DNA of 64,000 nt from Pseudomonadota bacterium. GTDB lineage: Bacteria > Pseudomonadota > Gammaproteobacteria > Burkholderiales > Ferrovaceae. The notes beneath the pieces are model-generated. The model searched no databases, had not been told where the DNA came from, and saw only the letters and a program-made list of their open reading frames with translations. Each line of letters begins with the position of its first letter. Within the stretch, counting starts at the first letter, position 1. Position numbers and translations under genes: made by a program. Positions 17,946-29,582 of the stretch are shown here, piece by piece. The stretch covers positions 1 to 64,000 of the forward strand of contig JAKABO010000002.1 of the NCBI GenBank assembly GCA_021796835.1, read 5' to 3'.

Positions 17946-19081
17946 AACCGATCCCTCCCCTGTCGCTGTATCTGCATGTGCCGTGGTGCGTCCGCAAGTG
18001 TCCCTACTGCGATTTCAATTCCCATGTCATGCCCGCCCGGTTGCCCGAAGAGCGTTACCTGGCGGCTTTGCGCCAGGATCTGGAAATGCAGTTGCCGCGC
18101 ATTTGGGGGCGCCCCGTGGAAACGGTATTCTTTGGCGGAGGGACACCCAGTGTCCTGTCGCCGGAAGGCGTGGGGCGCCTGCTCGAGGAGATCGGGGCGC
18201 TGGTGCCGCTGGCGGCGGGGGCCGAGATTACCCTGGAGGCCAATCCTGGTACGGTGGATGCAGGACGGTTTCGTGCCTTTCGCGCCGCAGGCGTCAATCG
18301 CCTGTCTGTGGGGATTCAAAGTTTTTCGGATGACCAGTTGAAATTGTTGGGCCGTGTGCACGGGTCGTTGGAGGCGCACCGGGCAGCCGAAGCGGCGGCG
18401 GCTCATTTTGAGCGGTTCAATCTGGATCTGATGGTGGGGTTGCCCGATCAAACCCTCGAAGGGGTTCGTGCAGACGTGACCCAGGCGCTTCGGTATGCTC
18501 CTTCGCACTTGTCCTGCTATCAACTGACCCTGGAGCCTCATACCCCGTTTTACCATGATCCGCCTCCCCTGCCGGATGCCGATACGCTGGACCAGGGAGA
18601 ACGGGCCGCCCATGAGACTCTGCGCGCGGCGGGGTACGAGGCCTATGAAACCTCGGCCTGGGCGCGGGGGGGGGATCAATGTCGGCATAACCTCAATTAT
18701 TGGCGCTTTGGTGACTACCTGGGACTTGGCGCCGGAGCCCACGGCAAATTGAGCGGTCCCTGGGGCATCGAGCGGCAGCGCCGTGCCCGTCAGCCCGAGG
18801 CCTACATGCGTGCAGTGGAAGGAGGGACGCCGGTCGAGGAGGCGGTGAACGTGGCCGCACAGGATCTGCCGTTTGAATTCATGATGAATGCCCTGCGTCT
18901 GTGCCAAGGAGTTCCCAGGGAGATGTACGAGCGTCATACGGGTTTGTCCCTGCAGGGGATCCAGCCCCTTCTGAACCAACTGGAAGAGGAGGGCTGGCTG
19001 GAGACCGATCCTCATCGGCTGCGTCCGACCCTGCGCGGTCAGCGCTTTCTGAATGACCTGTTGCAGCGATTTTTGCCATGA
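17942..19081 (+). CDS. hemW: Radical SAM heme chaperone HemW
   Basis: Heme-binding radical SAM protein thought to deliver heme to respiratory enzymes; often mislabelled as oxygen-independent coproporphyrinogen oxidase. ATG 17942 gives 379 residues opening LSLYLHVPWCVRKCPYCDF, with the CxxxCxxC cluster site. FFGGGTPSVL, NRLSVGIQSFSDDQLKLLGR, NLDLMVGLPDQT and HLSCYQLTLEPHTPF follow in family order. It starts and ends with 4-base overlaps (rdgB, ogt), so the four genes from rph onward form one unit. Confidence 0.95.
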   Translation: MKPIPPLSLYLHVPWCVRKCPYCDFNSHVMPARLPEERYLAALRQDLEMQLPRIWGRPVETVFFGGGTPSVLSPEGVGRLLEEIGALVPLAAGAEITLEANPGTVDAGRFRAFRAAGVNRLSVGIQSFSDDQLKLLGRVHGSLEAHRAAEAAAAHFERFNLDLMVGLPDQTLEGVRADVTQALRYAPSHLSCYQLTLEPHTPFYHDPPPLPDADTLDQGERAAHETLRAAGYEAYETSAWARGGDQCRHNLNYWRFGDYLGLGAGAHGKLSGPWGIERQRRARQPEAYMRAVEGGTPVEEAVNVAAQDLPFEFMMNALRLCQGVPREMYERHTGLSLQGIQPLLNQLEEEGWLETDPHRLRPTLRGQRFLNDLLQRFLP

Positions 19082-19623
19082 ACCTCCTGCACCAGACTCC
19101 GTGTTCCCTGGGGTGGCTCTCCTGGGTATTTGACGCCACCGGGTTGCGCTGGCTGACCCTGACGGGGACTCCTGAGGAGGGTCATCGTCAGGCCAGGGCG
19201 GGTTTTTCGGAAGCGGTTGGGCGTGCGGACAAGTTGGTGCCGTTGGCCTGGGAGGAAGCACTGCTTGCGGCGGTGGAATGTCCCGCCGCAAGGCATCCGC
19301 TCATCCCCGTGCAGGCACAGGGGACGGCTTTCCAGCGGGCGGTGTGGGATGCCCTGAGCACCATCCCGGCAGGGCAATGGCGCACCTATGGCGATATCGC
19401 CGCCCAGATTGGACGGCCGCGGGCGGTGCGTGCCGTGGGTTCTGCCTGCGGGGCCAATCCTCTGCCCTTCCTGATTCCCTGTCATCGGGTAGTGGCGAGT
19501 GGGGGACGCTGGGGCGGGTTTGGTCTGGGGCTCGAGGTGAAAGAAATTTTACTTTTTCGGGAAGGGATGATTCCCCGGATTTCTGGCCGGATAAATGCCC
19601 ATGATAGAATTCCCTTTTTATAG
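19078..19623 (+). CDS. O6-methylguanine-DNA methyltransferase family protein
   Basis: Suicide DNA repair protein that transfers alkyl groups from O6-alkylguanine to its own cysteine. The C-terminal half has the DNA-binding domain (GTAFQRAVWDALSTIPAG and RTYGDIAAQIGRPRAVRAVG), the reactive cysteine in PFLIPCHRVVASGG, and GGFGLGLEVKEILLFREG. The N-terminal domain is short and poorly conserved, as in Ogt/AdaB types. It is 181 residues long. The last 20 residues after FREGMIP extend past the usual end. Confidence 0.93.
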   Translation: MNLLHQTPCSLGWLSWVFDATGLRWLTLTGTPEEGHRQARAGFSEAVGRADKLVPLAWEEALLAAVECPAARHPLIPVQAQGTAFQRAVWDALSTIPAGQWRTYGDIAAQIGRPRAVRAVGSACGANPLPFLIPCHRVVASGGRWGGFGLGLEVKEILLFREGMIPRISGRINAHDRIPFL

Positions 19624-19639
19624 TTTGTGGGTCTTGGGC

Positions 19640-19843
19640 ATGATTACCCTTTTCATCAATGGTTCTCCGCAGGCTTATGCCACGGGACCGACGGTGCGTC
19701 AGGTTCTGGAAGATCTGGGCGTGACCGGACGTCGGGTGGCCGTCGAATGCAACGGAGACATCGTGCCGCGCAGTCACCATGACACGAGGACATTGGCCGA
19801 GGGCGATCGACTCGAGATCGTGGTGGCGGTGGGCGGGGGTTGA
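19640..19843 (+). CDS. thiS: Thiamine biosynthesis sulfur carrier protein ThiS
   Basis: Ubiquitin-like protein whose C-terminal Gly-Gly is thiocarboxylated to donate sulfur to the thiazole ring. ATG 19640 gives 67 residues starting MITLFINGSPQ and ending VVAVGGG, one glycine beyond the usual GG. The upstream in-frame ATG at 19595 would lie inside the methyltransferase gene. thiG follows after 54 bases. No TPP riboswitch elements were seen upstream. Confidence 0.94.
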   Translation: MITLFINGSPQAYATGPTVRQVLEDLGVTGRRVAVECNGDIVPRSHHDTRTLAEGDRLEIVVAVGGG

Positions 19844-19897
19844 CCACCCGTTCCCGGACCATTTCTTAATCTACTGATACTCACTGCAGGACCACCC

Positions 19898-20695
19898 ATG
19901 ACTTTTTCCGTTTCTCCTGATCCCTTTGTCCTGGCTGGACGTACCGTCCGTTCTCGTTTACTGGTGGGCACCGGCAAATATGCCGATCTGAACCAGACCC
20001 GGGATGCCGTGGAAGCCAGTGGTGCCGAGATTGTCACGGTGGCGATCCGGCGTACCAATATCGGGCAAAACCCGGGCGAACCCAATTTGCTGGACGTGAT
20101 TTCGCCTGACCGTTACACCCTGCTCCCCAATACGGCAGGTTGCTATACGGCAGAGGAGGCCGTGCGGACCCTGCGCCTGGCCCGCGAGTTATTGGACGGA
20201 CATGCCCTGGTCAAGCTGGAAGTCCTGGGGGATGCCGATACGCTTTTTCCGAACATGGTGGAAACCCTCGAGGCTGCGGAAATTTTGATTCGGGAAGGGT
20301 TTGAGGTCATGGTCTACTGCAGCGATGACCCCATCCTGGCCCGCCGTCTGGAAGACCTTGGTTGCGTCGCCATCATGCCCCTGGCATCCCTGATCGGATC
20401 GGGGATGGGAATTCTCAATCCCTGGAATCTGGGGATCATTCTGGAACGCGCCCGGATTCCGGTGATCGTGGATGCGGGGGTGGGCACGGCTTCCGATGCT
20501 GCCATCGCCATGGAACTGGGGTGTGCCGGGGTCTTGATGAATACGGCCATTGCGCAGGCCCGCCATCCTGTGCAGATGGCACGGGCCATGGCCCTGGCCG
20601 TGGAGGCCGGGCGACTGTCCTGGCGGGCGGGGCGAATGCCCAAAAAACCTTATCGGGCCAGTGCCAGTTCTCCTTTGGGCGGGCTGATTCAGTGA
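19898..20695 (+). CDS. thiG: Thiazole synthase
   Basis: Builds the thiamine thiazole phosphate from 1-deoxyxylulose 5-phosphate, dehydroglycine and the ThiS thiocarboxylate. The 265-residue TIM-barrel protein has the opening [16 protein letters not shown], the Schiff-base lysine region [16 protein letters not shown], the [19 protein letters not shown] strand, and the phosphate-binding end [21 protein letters not shown]. The GTG of trmB overlaps its stop by 4 bases. Confidence 0.97.
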   Translation: MTFSVSPDPFVLAGRTVRSRLLVGTGKYADLNQTRDAVEASGAEIVTVAIRRTNIGQNPGEPNLLDVISPDRYTLLPNTAGCYTAEEAVRTLRLARELLDGHALVKLEVLGDADTLFPNMVETLEAAEILIREGFEVMVYCSDDPILARRLEDLGCVAIMPLASLIGSGMGILNPWNLGIILERARIPVIVDAGVGTASDAAIAMELGCAGVLMNTAIAQARHPVQMARAMALAVEAGRLSWRAGRMPKKPYRASASSPLGGLIQ

Positions 20696-21378
20696 CCGGC
20701 TATCCGCCTATCCGCAGTTTCGTTCTTCGCCAGGGCCGCATGTCTCCGGCCCAGCAAAGGGCCCTGGAAGAAGGCTGGGTGCGCTGGGGGGTGGATTACG
20801 CCCCCCAGGACCCGCTCACGCCCGAGCGCCTGCAGACGCTTTTTGGGCGTGCGGCTCCCCTCGGGCTTGAAATTGGTTTTGGCATGGGCGAAGGAACCCT
20901 GGCCATGGCCTTGCAGCGCCCGGAATGGAATTTTCTGGCGATCGATGTCCATGGCCCTGGCGTGGGGGCTCTGCTCAAGAAACTGGCCGAAAATAACGTC
21001 GGCAATGTCCGGGTGATGCGCCATGATGCCGTGGAAGTGGTGCACCACATGATTCCCCGGGCTGCTCTGGATGGCATTCATATTTTTTTCCCCGATCCCT
21101 GGCCAAAATTTCGCCACCATAAACGGCGCCTGATTCAACCGCCCTTCGTGAAACTTCTGAGTGAGCGTCTGAAGAGCGGCGGCTACCTGCATCTGGCCAC
21201 GGATTGGCAGGATTATGCCGAGCAGATGCGGGTCGTATTACGCGCCGAACCCCAACTGGAAAACGGAGGGGAGGATTTTATCGAGCGTCCGGACTGGCGC
21301 CCTCTGACCCGTTTTGAAAGTCGTGGCGTTCGCCTCGGGCATGGCGTGTGGGACCTGTTGTTTTGGCGCCGGGCATGA
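20692..21378 (+). CDS. trmB: tRNA (guanine-N7-)-methyltransferase
   Basis: Methylates G46 in the tRNA variable loop. Start GTG 20692 overlaps thiG (GTGA). The 228-residue protein opens with the conserved [17 protein letters not shown] and has the SAM-binding [15 protein letters not shown] and the family hallmark [17 protein letters not shown]. Gene order thiS-thiG-trmB is usual in betaproteobacteria. A GC-rich inverted repeat at 21380-21405 follows the stop but has no T-run. Confidence 0.95.
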   Translation: MTGYPPIRSFVLRQGRMSPAQQRALEEGWVRWGVDYAPQDPLTPERLQTLFGRAAPLGLEIGFGMGEGTLAMALQRPEWNFLAIDVHGPGVGALLKKLAENNVGNVRVMRHDAVEVVHHMIPRAALDGIHIFFPDPWPKFRHHKRRLIQPPFVKLLSERLKSGGYLHLATDWQDYAEQMRVVLRAEPQLENGGEDFIERPDWRPLTRFESRGVRLGHGVWDLLFWRRA

Positions 21379-21418
21379 CCTGCGCAGGGGGCGAGGAAGC
21401 CTGCGCGATTCCGGGGGT

Positions 21419-21448
21419 TTGTGAGAAGGTCGGATTCTGGGGTAACAT
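21419..21448 (+). promoter_or_regulatory. Possible promoter for the mla-his run
   Basis: TTGTGA at 21419-21424 and TAACAT at 21443-21448 are separated by 18 bases in the 119-base gap before mlaF. This is the only sizeable non-coding gap before a long series of closely packed genes, so a promoter is expected here, but the hexamers match consensus only moderately. Confidence 0.35.
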
Positions 21449-21497
21449 GGGAAGACTGTCCGTATCTCTCCCTTCCCTTTCTCCTCTGTGACCGAAT

Positions 21498-22304
21498 ATG
21501 ATCCATCAGGTGGAAATCCGCGATCTGAATTTTGGCTATGGCGACCAACTGGTGCTCAAGGGGATCAATCTGACGGTGCCCAAAGGCAGTTTGGTGGCCA
21601 TCATGGGGTTGAGTGGCTGTGGCAAGACCACCCTTCTGCGTCTGATGGGCGGACAGTTGCTGGCGCGCCAGGGATCGGTGCGTGTGGCCGGTCAGGAATT
21701 GAACCACATGAACGAAGCGCAACTCTACGCCATGCGTCGTCAGGTGGGCATGCTGTTCCAGTTTGGTGCGCTTTTTACGGATTTATCGGTATTCGACAAT
21801 GTGGCTTTTCAAATGCGTGAACATACCCGCCTGCCGGAATCCATGATTCGTGACCTGACCCTGATGAAACTCAATGCGGTGGGACTGCGTGGGGTGCAGT
21901 CCCTGATGCCTGCCGAACTTTCCGGGGGCATGGCGCGGCGCGTGGCCATGGCCCGGGCGACGGCCCTGGACCCGGCACTGATCCTGTATGACGAACCTTT
22001 TACCGGACTTGATCCCATTTCTCTGGGCGCGATCGGCCGTCTGATCCGCCAGTTGAATGATGCGCTGGGGGCAACCTCCGTTCTGGTGACACACGATGTA
22101 CAGGAGTCGATGAAGATCGTGGACTACATTTATTTCGTTTCGGACGGTGTGATCGTGGCCCAGGGGACTCCTGAAGAAATTCACGCCTCTACCCTGCCCT
22201 TCGTGCACCAGTTCGTCTGGGGAGAGGCCGATGGCCCTCTGCCCTTTCACTACCCGGGTCCAACCCTGAAAATGGATTTTGGCGACGAGTGGGGCCAGGC
22301 ATGA
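21498..22304 (+). CDS. mlaF: Phospholipid transport ABC ATP-binding protein MlaF
   Basis: ATPase of the Mla pathway that moves phospholipids between the inner and outer membranes to keep outer-membrane asymmetry. The 268-residue protein has Walker A GLSGCGKTTLLRL, signature LSGGMARRVAMARA and Walker B LILYDEPFTGLDP with switch His VTHDVQE. A C-terminal extension of about 30 residues reads HQFVWGEADGPLPFHYPG, the segment that in this family contacts a partner subunit. It is followed by mlaE with a 4-base overlap. Confidence 0.96.
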   Translation: MIHQVEIRDLNFGYGDQLVLKGINLTVPKGSLVAIMGLSGCGKTTLLRLMGGQLLARQGSVRVAGQELNHMNEAQLYAMRRQVGMLFQFGALFTDLSVFDNVAFQMREHTRLPESMIRDLTLMKLNAVGLRGVQSLMPAELSGGMARRVAMARATALDPALILYDEPFTGLDPISLGAIGRLIRQLNDALGATSVLVTHDVQESMKIVDYIYFVSDGVIVAQGTPEEIHASTLPFVHQFVWGEADGPLPFHYPGPTLKMDFGDEWGQA

Positions 22305-23098
22305 AAGGGACATGGGGGCATGGATTGCGTACGGTGGGCGACACCACCTTGCGCATCGTCGAACGAATCGGTGCCGTGGTTCTGTTCCTGGGGCAGATTC
22401 TGCGCCATTCAGGCACCAGTTTTCGACGTTTTGGTCTGGTCATTCGGGAAATCTATTTTGCCGGGGTGCAGTCTCTCATCATCATTCTGGTCTCCGGTCT
22501 GTTCGTGGGGATGGTCCTGGGTTTGCAGGGCTTCGAGACCTTGCAGAGTTATGGTTCCTCGGAGAGCGTCGGGGTACTGGTGGCGCTTTCCCTGATGCGC
22601 GAGTTGGGGCCGGTGGTTTCAGCCCTGCTTTTTGCCAGTCGGGCGGGTTCGGCCATCACTGCGGAAATTGGCCTGATGAAAGCCACGGAACAACTGTCGG
22701 CCATGGAAATGATGGCGGTGAACCCGTTGGCACGGGTCGTTTCCCCCCGTTTCTGGGGTGGGGTGTTTTCCTTGCCCGTGCTCGCTACCCTGTTCGTCGC
22801 CATGGGGATCATGGGCGGATTTCTGGTGACGGTGATCATGCTGAAGGTGGACAGCGGAGCATTCTGGTCGCAGATGCAGGCTGCGGTGGATTTTCACCAT
22901 GACATCGTCAACGGCATGATCAAGAGTATCGTATTTGGCGTGGCGGTTTCGGCCATTGCCACTTTCGAGGGTTATGAAGCACCGCCCACGGCGGAAGGGG
23001 TTTCCGGAGCCACCACCCGTACGGTGGTGAGTTCTTCCCTGGCCATCCTGGCCCTCGATTTGTTGCTGACTGCATTCATGATGAAGGGGTGGAATTGA
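22301..23098 (+). CDS. mlaE: Phospholipid transport permease MlaE
   Basis: Inner-membrane permease of the MlaFEDB complex. ATG 22301 overlaps the mlaF stop (ATGA) and gives 265 residues; a GTG at 22289 is in frame. The family core is clear: FAGVQSLIIILVSGLFVGMV, the SLMRELGPVVSALLFASRAG segment, EIGLMKATEQLSAMEMMAVNPL and GVAVSAIATFEGYEAPPTAEG. The stop shares one base with the mlaD start. Confidence 0.96.
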   Translation: MKGTWGHGLRTVGDTTLRIVERIGAVVLFLGQILRHSGTSFRRFGLVIREIYFAGVQSLIIILVSGLFVGMVLGLQGFETLQSYGSSESVGVLVALSLMRELGPVVSALLFASRAGSAITAEIGLMKATEQLSAMEMMAVNPLARVVSPRFWGGVFSLPVLATLFVAMGIMGGFLVTVIMLKVDSGAFWSQMQAAVDFHHDIVNGMIKSIVFGVAVSAIATFEGYEAPPTAEGVSGATTRTVVSSSLAILALDLLLTAFMMKGWN

Positions 23099-23580
23099 TG
23101 AACCGTGCAACCTTGAATCTCTGGGTAGGGTTTTTTGTACTGCTGGGGTTTGTGGCTTTTCTGATGCTGGCTTTCAAAGTGGGGAATTTGAACCTGGACG
23201 GGTCGGGGGGGACCTATGAGGTGGTGGCCCACTTCGACAATATCGGGCAACTCAAGGAACGTGCCCCCGTGCGCAGCGCCGGAGTACTGGTGGGGCGGGT
23301 TCATTCGGTGCGTTTCGATACCCTCCATTACAATGCCGAAGTACGCATGGCGATCGACACCCAGTACCACTTCCCGGTGGACAGTTCTGCTTCGGTTCTG
23401 ACTTCGGGGATCCTGGGCGAACAGTATGTGGGACTGGATGCCGGTGGGGATGACAAGATGCTGAAGAATGGCGACGAACTCAAGTTGACTCAGGGCGCCA
23501 TGGTGCTCGAGCGCCTGATCGGCCAGTTTCTTTTCAACAAGGCCCAGGATGGTGGGGCTGACAAGACTTCAAACCGATAA
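23098..23580 (+). CDS. mlaD: Phospholipid transport MCE-domain protein MlaD
   Basis: Hexameric substrate-binding ring anchored in the inner membrane and exposed to the periplasm. The 160-residue protein has one N-terminal helix (LWVGFFVLLGFVAFLMLAF, residues about 7-25) and a single MCE domain with YEVVAHFDNIGQLKERAPVR and GVLVGRVHSVRFD, ending in ILGEQYVGLDAGGD. Single-MCE length is normal for MlaD. The next gene starts 9 bases later. Confidence 0.95.
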   Translation: MNRATLNLWVGFFVLLGFVAFLMLAFKVGNLNLDGSGGTYEVVAHFDNIGQLKERAPVRSAGVLVGRVHSVRFDTLHYNAEVRMAIDTQYHFPVDSSASVLTSGILGEQYVGLDAGGDDKMLKNGDELKLTQGAMVLERLIGQFLFNKAQDGGADKTSNR

Positions 23581-23589
23581 GGGGGCACC

Positions 23590-24225
23590 ATGAAGCGATG
23601 GACAGTATGGCAACGGGTCGGGATGACGTTGACTTTGGCAGGGTGGAACCTGGCGGTATGGGCAGCCATCACCCCCGAATCCGTGATTTCCAGCACCGCA
23701 GACGAGGTGGTGGCAACCCTGAAAAAGGACAAGGCCATCCAGAATGGGGATCGTGCCAAAGCCTATGCCCTGATTCAGGACAAGGTCCTTCCGCACTTCG
23801 ATTTTACGCGCATGACCCGTCTGGCGATGGGCAAAAACTGGCGTCAGGCCAGTCCCGAGCAGCAGCAGAAGTTGACCGAGGGGTTCCGTGACCTGCTGGT
23901 ACGGACCTATGCCAGTTCGCTGTCTCAATACAAGAACCAGGAATTGAAGGTCAAGGGGTCGGACATGGAGGATGGCGGAAATGAAGCCACGGTGCACTCT
24001 GTGGTGATTCCTTCAGGCGGTCCCTCCGTTCCCATCGACTATCGCATGGAAAAGTCGGGGGAGGACTGGAAGGTGTTCGATATCCAGGTGGATGGGGTGA
24101 GTCTGGTGACCAATTACCGCAACGAGTTCTCTGACATCGTGCGCAACCACGGGATCGATGGATTGATCCAGGCCATGGCCGACAAGAGCAGACAGGCGGA
24201 AAGCAGAACCGCCGGAAAAAAATGA
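23590..24225 (+). CDS. mlaC: Periplasmic phospholipid-binding protein MlaC
   Basis: Soluble periplasmic shuttle that carries phospholipid between MlaD and the outer-membrane MlaA. The 211-residue precursor has an N-terminal signal segment (TLAGWNLAVWAAI, mature from about residue 24). The Tol_Tol_Ttg2 family features follow: VLPHFDFTRMTRLAMGKNW, SPEQQQKLTEGFRDLLVRTY and WKVFDIQVDGVSLVTNYR. The mlaA gene that often lies in this operon in betaproteobacteria is absent here; mlaC directly follows mlaD. Confidence 0.95.
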   Translation: MKRWTVWQRVGMTLTLAGWNLAVWAAITPESVISSTADEVVATLKKDKAIQNGDRAKAYALIQDKVLPHFDFTRMTRLAMGKNWRQASPEQQQKLTEGFRDLLVRTYASSLSQYKNQELKVKGSDMEDGGNEATVHSVVIPSGGPSVPIDYRMEKSGEDWKVFDIQVDGVSLVTNYRNEFSDIVRNHGIDGLIQAMADKSRQAESRTAGKK

Positions 24226-24512
24226 TCCAGCGTGAGGGTAACCATCTTTTTCCAGAGGGTCCTGTGGTCATGGACACAGTACCTGACCTGGTGCGGTCCA
24301 CTTCCTTTTCCTCGCTGGGGCCGGAAGTGATCATCGACTTTTCCCGCACGACGGCTCTGGATTCGGCTGCGGTGGCCCTGCTTTTGCATTGGCAACGGGA
24401 AGCGGTGCGGGAGAAGAAAAATCTGGTTTTTGTGAGAGTTCCCGATAATCTGCGCGTGCTGATCTCGCTTTACGGCCTTTCTCCGTTACTGGAAGGCCTG
24501 GTCGAGGTCTGA
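24222..24512 (+). CDS. mlaB: STAS-domain protein MlaB
   Basis: Small cytoplasmic STAS-domain subunit that stabilises the MlaF ATPase. It has 96 residues and a 4-base overlap with mlaC. The STAS core reads VIIDFSRTTALDSAAVALLLHW, with the conserved DSAAVALL turn, followed by FVRVPDNLRVLISLYGL. Sequence similarity in this family is weak; position after mlaC supports the call. Confidence 0.88.
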   Translation: MIQREGNHLFPEGPVVMDTVPDLVRSTSFSSLGPEVIIDFSRTTALDSAAVALLLHWQREAVREKKNLVFVRVPDNLRVLISLYGLSPLLEGLVEV

Positions 24513-24517
24513 AACTG

Positions 24518-25264
24518 ATGTCTTCTCTGGAACGACCCCTGCCCGCAGTGGAAATACGTGCGGTACGCAAGGCCTACGGTGCGCTGCAGGCCCTGAGAGG
24601 GGTGGATCTGACTATCGAACAGGGAGAAATTTTTGCATTGCTGGGCCCCAACGGAGCGGGGAAAACCACCCTGATCAGCATACTGGCCGGGCTGGTTCGT
24701 GCCGATGCGGGAACGCTGAAGGTCATGGGTCATGAGGTGACGAAGGATTATCGTGCAGCCCGGCGAGCCCTGGGAGTGGTTCCCCAGGAATTGGTGTTCG
24801 ACCCTTTTTTCAGCGTGCGTGAAACGCTGCGGATCCAGTCCGGTTATTTTGGCCTGCGTCACAATGATGACTGGATCGATGAAATCCTTGAAAACCTGCA
24901 TCTGACCGATAAGGCCGAGGTCAATATGCGCGCGCTGTCGGGGGGGATGAAACGACGCGTATTGATCGGTCAGGCCCTGGTTCACCGTCCGCCGGTCATT
25001 GTGCTGGATGAACCCACGGCCGGTGTGGATGTGGAACTGCGTCAGACCCTTTGGAGGTTTGTTCGGCAACTCAACAGTGCAGGCCACACCATCCTCCTGA
25101 CCACCCATTATCTGGAGGAGGCCGAAGCCCTTTGTCGGCGTGTGGCGGTACTGAACAAGGGGCAACTGGTGACCTGCGAACCCATCAGTGAGTTGTTGCA
25201 GGGGCGCCAGGCGGCCACGCTGGAAGAGGCTTTCGTGGGGTTGATTCGAGACGGGGAGGCTTAG
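24518..25264 (+). CDS. ABC-2 type transporter ATP-binding protein (YadG-like)
   Basis: ATPase of an exporter of unknown substrate. The 248-residue protein has Walker [15 protein letters not shown], signature LSGGMKRRVLIGQAL and Walker B VIVLDEPTAGVDVELR with LLTTHYLEEAEALC. It starts 5 bases after mlaB, and its permease follows by 1 base. The pair occupies the same place between mlaB and the bolA-like gene in many betaproteobacteria, and the link to envelope lipid transport is positional only. Confidence 0.92.
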   Translation: MSSLERPLPAVEIRAVRKAYGALQALRGVDLTIEQGEIFALLGPNGAGKTTLISILAGLVRADAGTLKVMGHEVTKDYRAARRALGVVPQELVFDPFFSVRETLRIQSGYFGLRHNDDWIDEILENLHLTDKAEVNMRALSGGMKRRVLIGQALVHRPPVIVLDEPTAGVDVELRQTLWRFVRQLNSAGHTILLTTHYLEEAEALCRRVAVLNKGQLVTCEPISELLQGRQAATLEEAFVGLIRDGEA

Positions 25265-25265
25265 G

Positions 25266-26024
25266 ATGGGGGTGGGATTTGCGACGTTATTCAGCAAGGA
25301 GGTGCTGCGTTTCTGGAAAGTATCTTTTCAGACCCTGCTTGCCCCGCTGGTCGCTACTCTGCTCTATCTGGTCGTTTTTGCGCAAATCCTGGGACAGCGC
25401 CTCAGCGTGTATCCAGGGGTGGGTTATGCGGCATTTCTGGTGCCCGGACTGGTCATGATGGCCATGCTGCAGAACGCCTTCGCCAATAGTTCCTCCAGTC
25501 TGGTCCAATCCAAGGTGACCGGAAATCTGGTCTTTGTGCTGCTGGCGCCTCTTTCGGCGTTCGAATTTTTTCTGGCTTACGTACTGGCCGCCATGTTGCG
25601 CGGACTGTTGGTAGGGGCGGTGGTGCTGGTGACGGCAGGTTTCTTCTTTCCGCTCCAGATCCATTCCCTGCCCTGGATTCTGGTGTTCTGTCTTCTGGCT
25701 ACGGGTTTGTCCGGGGCGTTGGGGGTATTGGCCGGCGTCTGGGCGGAAAAATTTGACCAGATGGCGGCCTGGCAGAATTTTCTTATCCTGCCGTTGACGT
25801 TCCTGTCTGGTGCCTTCTATTCCCTTCATTCCCTGCCGCCCCTCTGGCACTTCGTTTCCCGCTTCAATCCGTTTTTTTATGCCATCGATGGGTTTCGCTA
25901 TGGTTTCATCGGGGTAAGTGACGTCTCGCCCTGGGAATCCTTGCTCATTGTCGGAAGTACCTGTTTGGCCTTATCATGGGTGACTTTGGTTTTATTGCGC
26001 AGTGGTTGGCGGGTACGCCCCTGA
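25266..26024 (+). CDS. ABC-2 type transporter permease (YadH-like)
   Basis: Inner-membrane permease partner of the preceding ATPase, 252 residues with about six hydrophobic segments. The ABC-2 signature appears in the C-terminal half: QNFLILPLTFLSGAFYSLHS followed by PLWHFVSRFNPFFYAIDGFRYGF. FLVPGLVMMAMLQNAFANSS lies in the middle. Substrate is unknown. Confidence 0.92.
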   Translation: MGVGFATLFSKEVLRFWKVSFQTLLAPLVATLLYLVVFAQILGQRLSVYPGVGYAAFLVPGLVMMAMLQNAFANSSSSLVQSKVTGNLVFVLLAPLSAFEFFLAYVLAAMLRGLLVGAVVLVTAGFFFPLQIHSLPWILVFCLLATGLSGALGVLAGVWAEKFDQMAAWQNFLILPLTFLSGAFYSLHSLPPLWHFVSRFNPFFYAIDGFRYGFIGVSDVSPWESLLIVGSTCLALSWVTLVLLRSGWRVRP

Positions 26025-26049
26025 GCCACGAGCGTGTCGAGAGGACGGA

Positions 26050-28275
<2,226 letters not shown>

Positions 28276-28279
<4 letters not shown>

Positions 28280-29580
28280 AGATGCGACGACTGGATTCCA
28301 CGGCGCACGGATTTGATGCGGATCTGGCGCGTCTGACGGCCTTCGACAGTGCCCTGGACGAGCGTGTCGAGACGGTGGTGCGTTCCATTCTTCAGGATGT
28401 CAGGGCGCGGGGAGATGAAGCCTTGCTCGAGTACACCCGACGCTTTGACCGCCTGGTCGTGGCACAGGCCGCTTCGCTGGAATTGCCCAGGGATACCCTG
28501 ACGCGCGCGTTGGAGGAGTTGCCACGGTCCCAGCGACAGGCACTGGAACAGGCGGCGGAACGGATTCGCACGTTTCATGAGCATCAGCGCATGGAATCCT
28601 GGAGCGTACGTGAAGCGGACGGCACCGAACTGGGGCAGCGTGTCACCCCACTGGATCGTGTGGGGCTTTATGTGCCCGGCGGTAAAGCGGTTTATCCTTC
28701 CTCAGTCCTGATGAATGCCATTCCGGCTGCCGTGGCGGGGGTCCAGGATATTCTCATGGTGGTGCCCACCCCGGAGGGGGTGCGCAATGAATTGGTGCTG
28801 GCAGCGGCGGCCCTGGCTGGCGTACGGCGTGTCTTTACCGTGGGCGGGGCCCAGGCCATCGCGGCCCTGGCCTATGGGACGGCCACGATCCCTGCGGTGG
28901 ATAAGATCGTCGGCCCCGGCAATGCCTACGTGGCTGCGGCCAAACGCCAGGTTTTTGGCGCGGTGGGGATCGACATGGTGGCGGGCCCCTCGGAAATCCT
29001 GATCATTGCGGACGGTTCCACGGATCCTCGCTGGGTGGCCATGGACCTGTTCTCGCAGGCGGAACATGACGAATTGGCCCAGGCGCTGTTATTGTGTCCG
29101 GATCCGGACTATCTGGCGCTGGTGGAACAGGCCATTGCAGCGCTATTGCCGACCTTGCCGCGTCAGGCCGTGATCGAAAAATCCCTGGCGGATCGGGGGG
29201 CGCTGATCCAGGTTCGAGATCTGGCGGAGGCTTGTCACCTGTCCAACCGCATTGCGCCGGAACACCTGGAATTGTCCGTGGCCCGACCTGATGACTGTCT
29301 GCCTTTGTTACGCCACGCTGGCGCCATCTTTGCGGGGCACTACAGTTCCGAATCTCTGGGCGATTATTGTGCCGGCCCCAACCATGTGCTGCCCACCGGA
29401 CGCACGGCGCGGTTTTCCTCTCCTCTGGGCGTCTACGATTTCCAGAAGCGATCCAGCGTGTTGAAGGTTTCTCGGGAAGGTGCGCGGCACCTGGGTGAGA
29501 TTGCCGAGGTGCTGGCCTTGCAGGAGGGATTGCATGCCCATGCACGTTCTGCAACCTGTCGTTTCAGGGATGAGGTCTAG
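28276..29580 (+). CDS. hisD: Histidinol dehydrogenase
   Basis: Zinc- and NAD-dependent oxidation of histidinol to histidine, the last two steps. The 434-residue length is normal. Motifs are [51 protein letters not shown] and [15 protein letters not shown]. The catalytic Glu-His pair is in [12 protein letters not shown]. hisC follows after 2 bases. Confidence 0.97.
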
Positions 29581-29582
29581 CC

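Noticed and set aside
16600..19291. Long minus-strand frames (465 and 464 codons) opposite rph-rdgB-hemW
   Set aside because: Antisense to three clear genes in GC-rich DNA, where long shadow frames are expected; no recognisable protein.
19560..19900. TPP riboswitch ahead of thiS or thiG
   Set aside because: No THI-box elements could be found in the short gaps, and the upstream sequence is coding.
21380..21405. Inverted repeat GCGCAGG/CCTGCGC after trmB as a terminator
   Set aside because: No T-run follows; it may form a hairpin but is not a standard intrinsic terminator.
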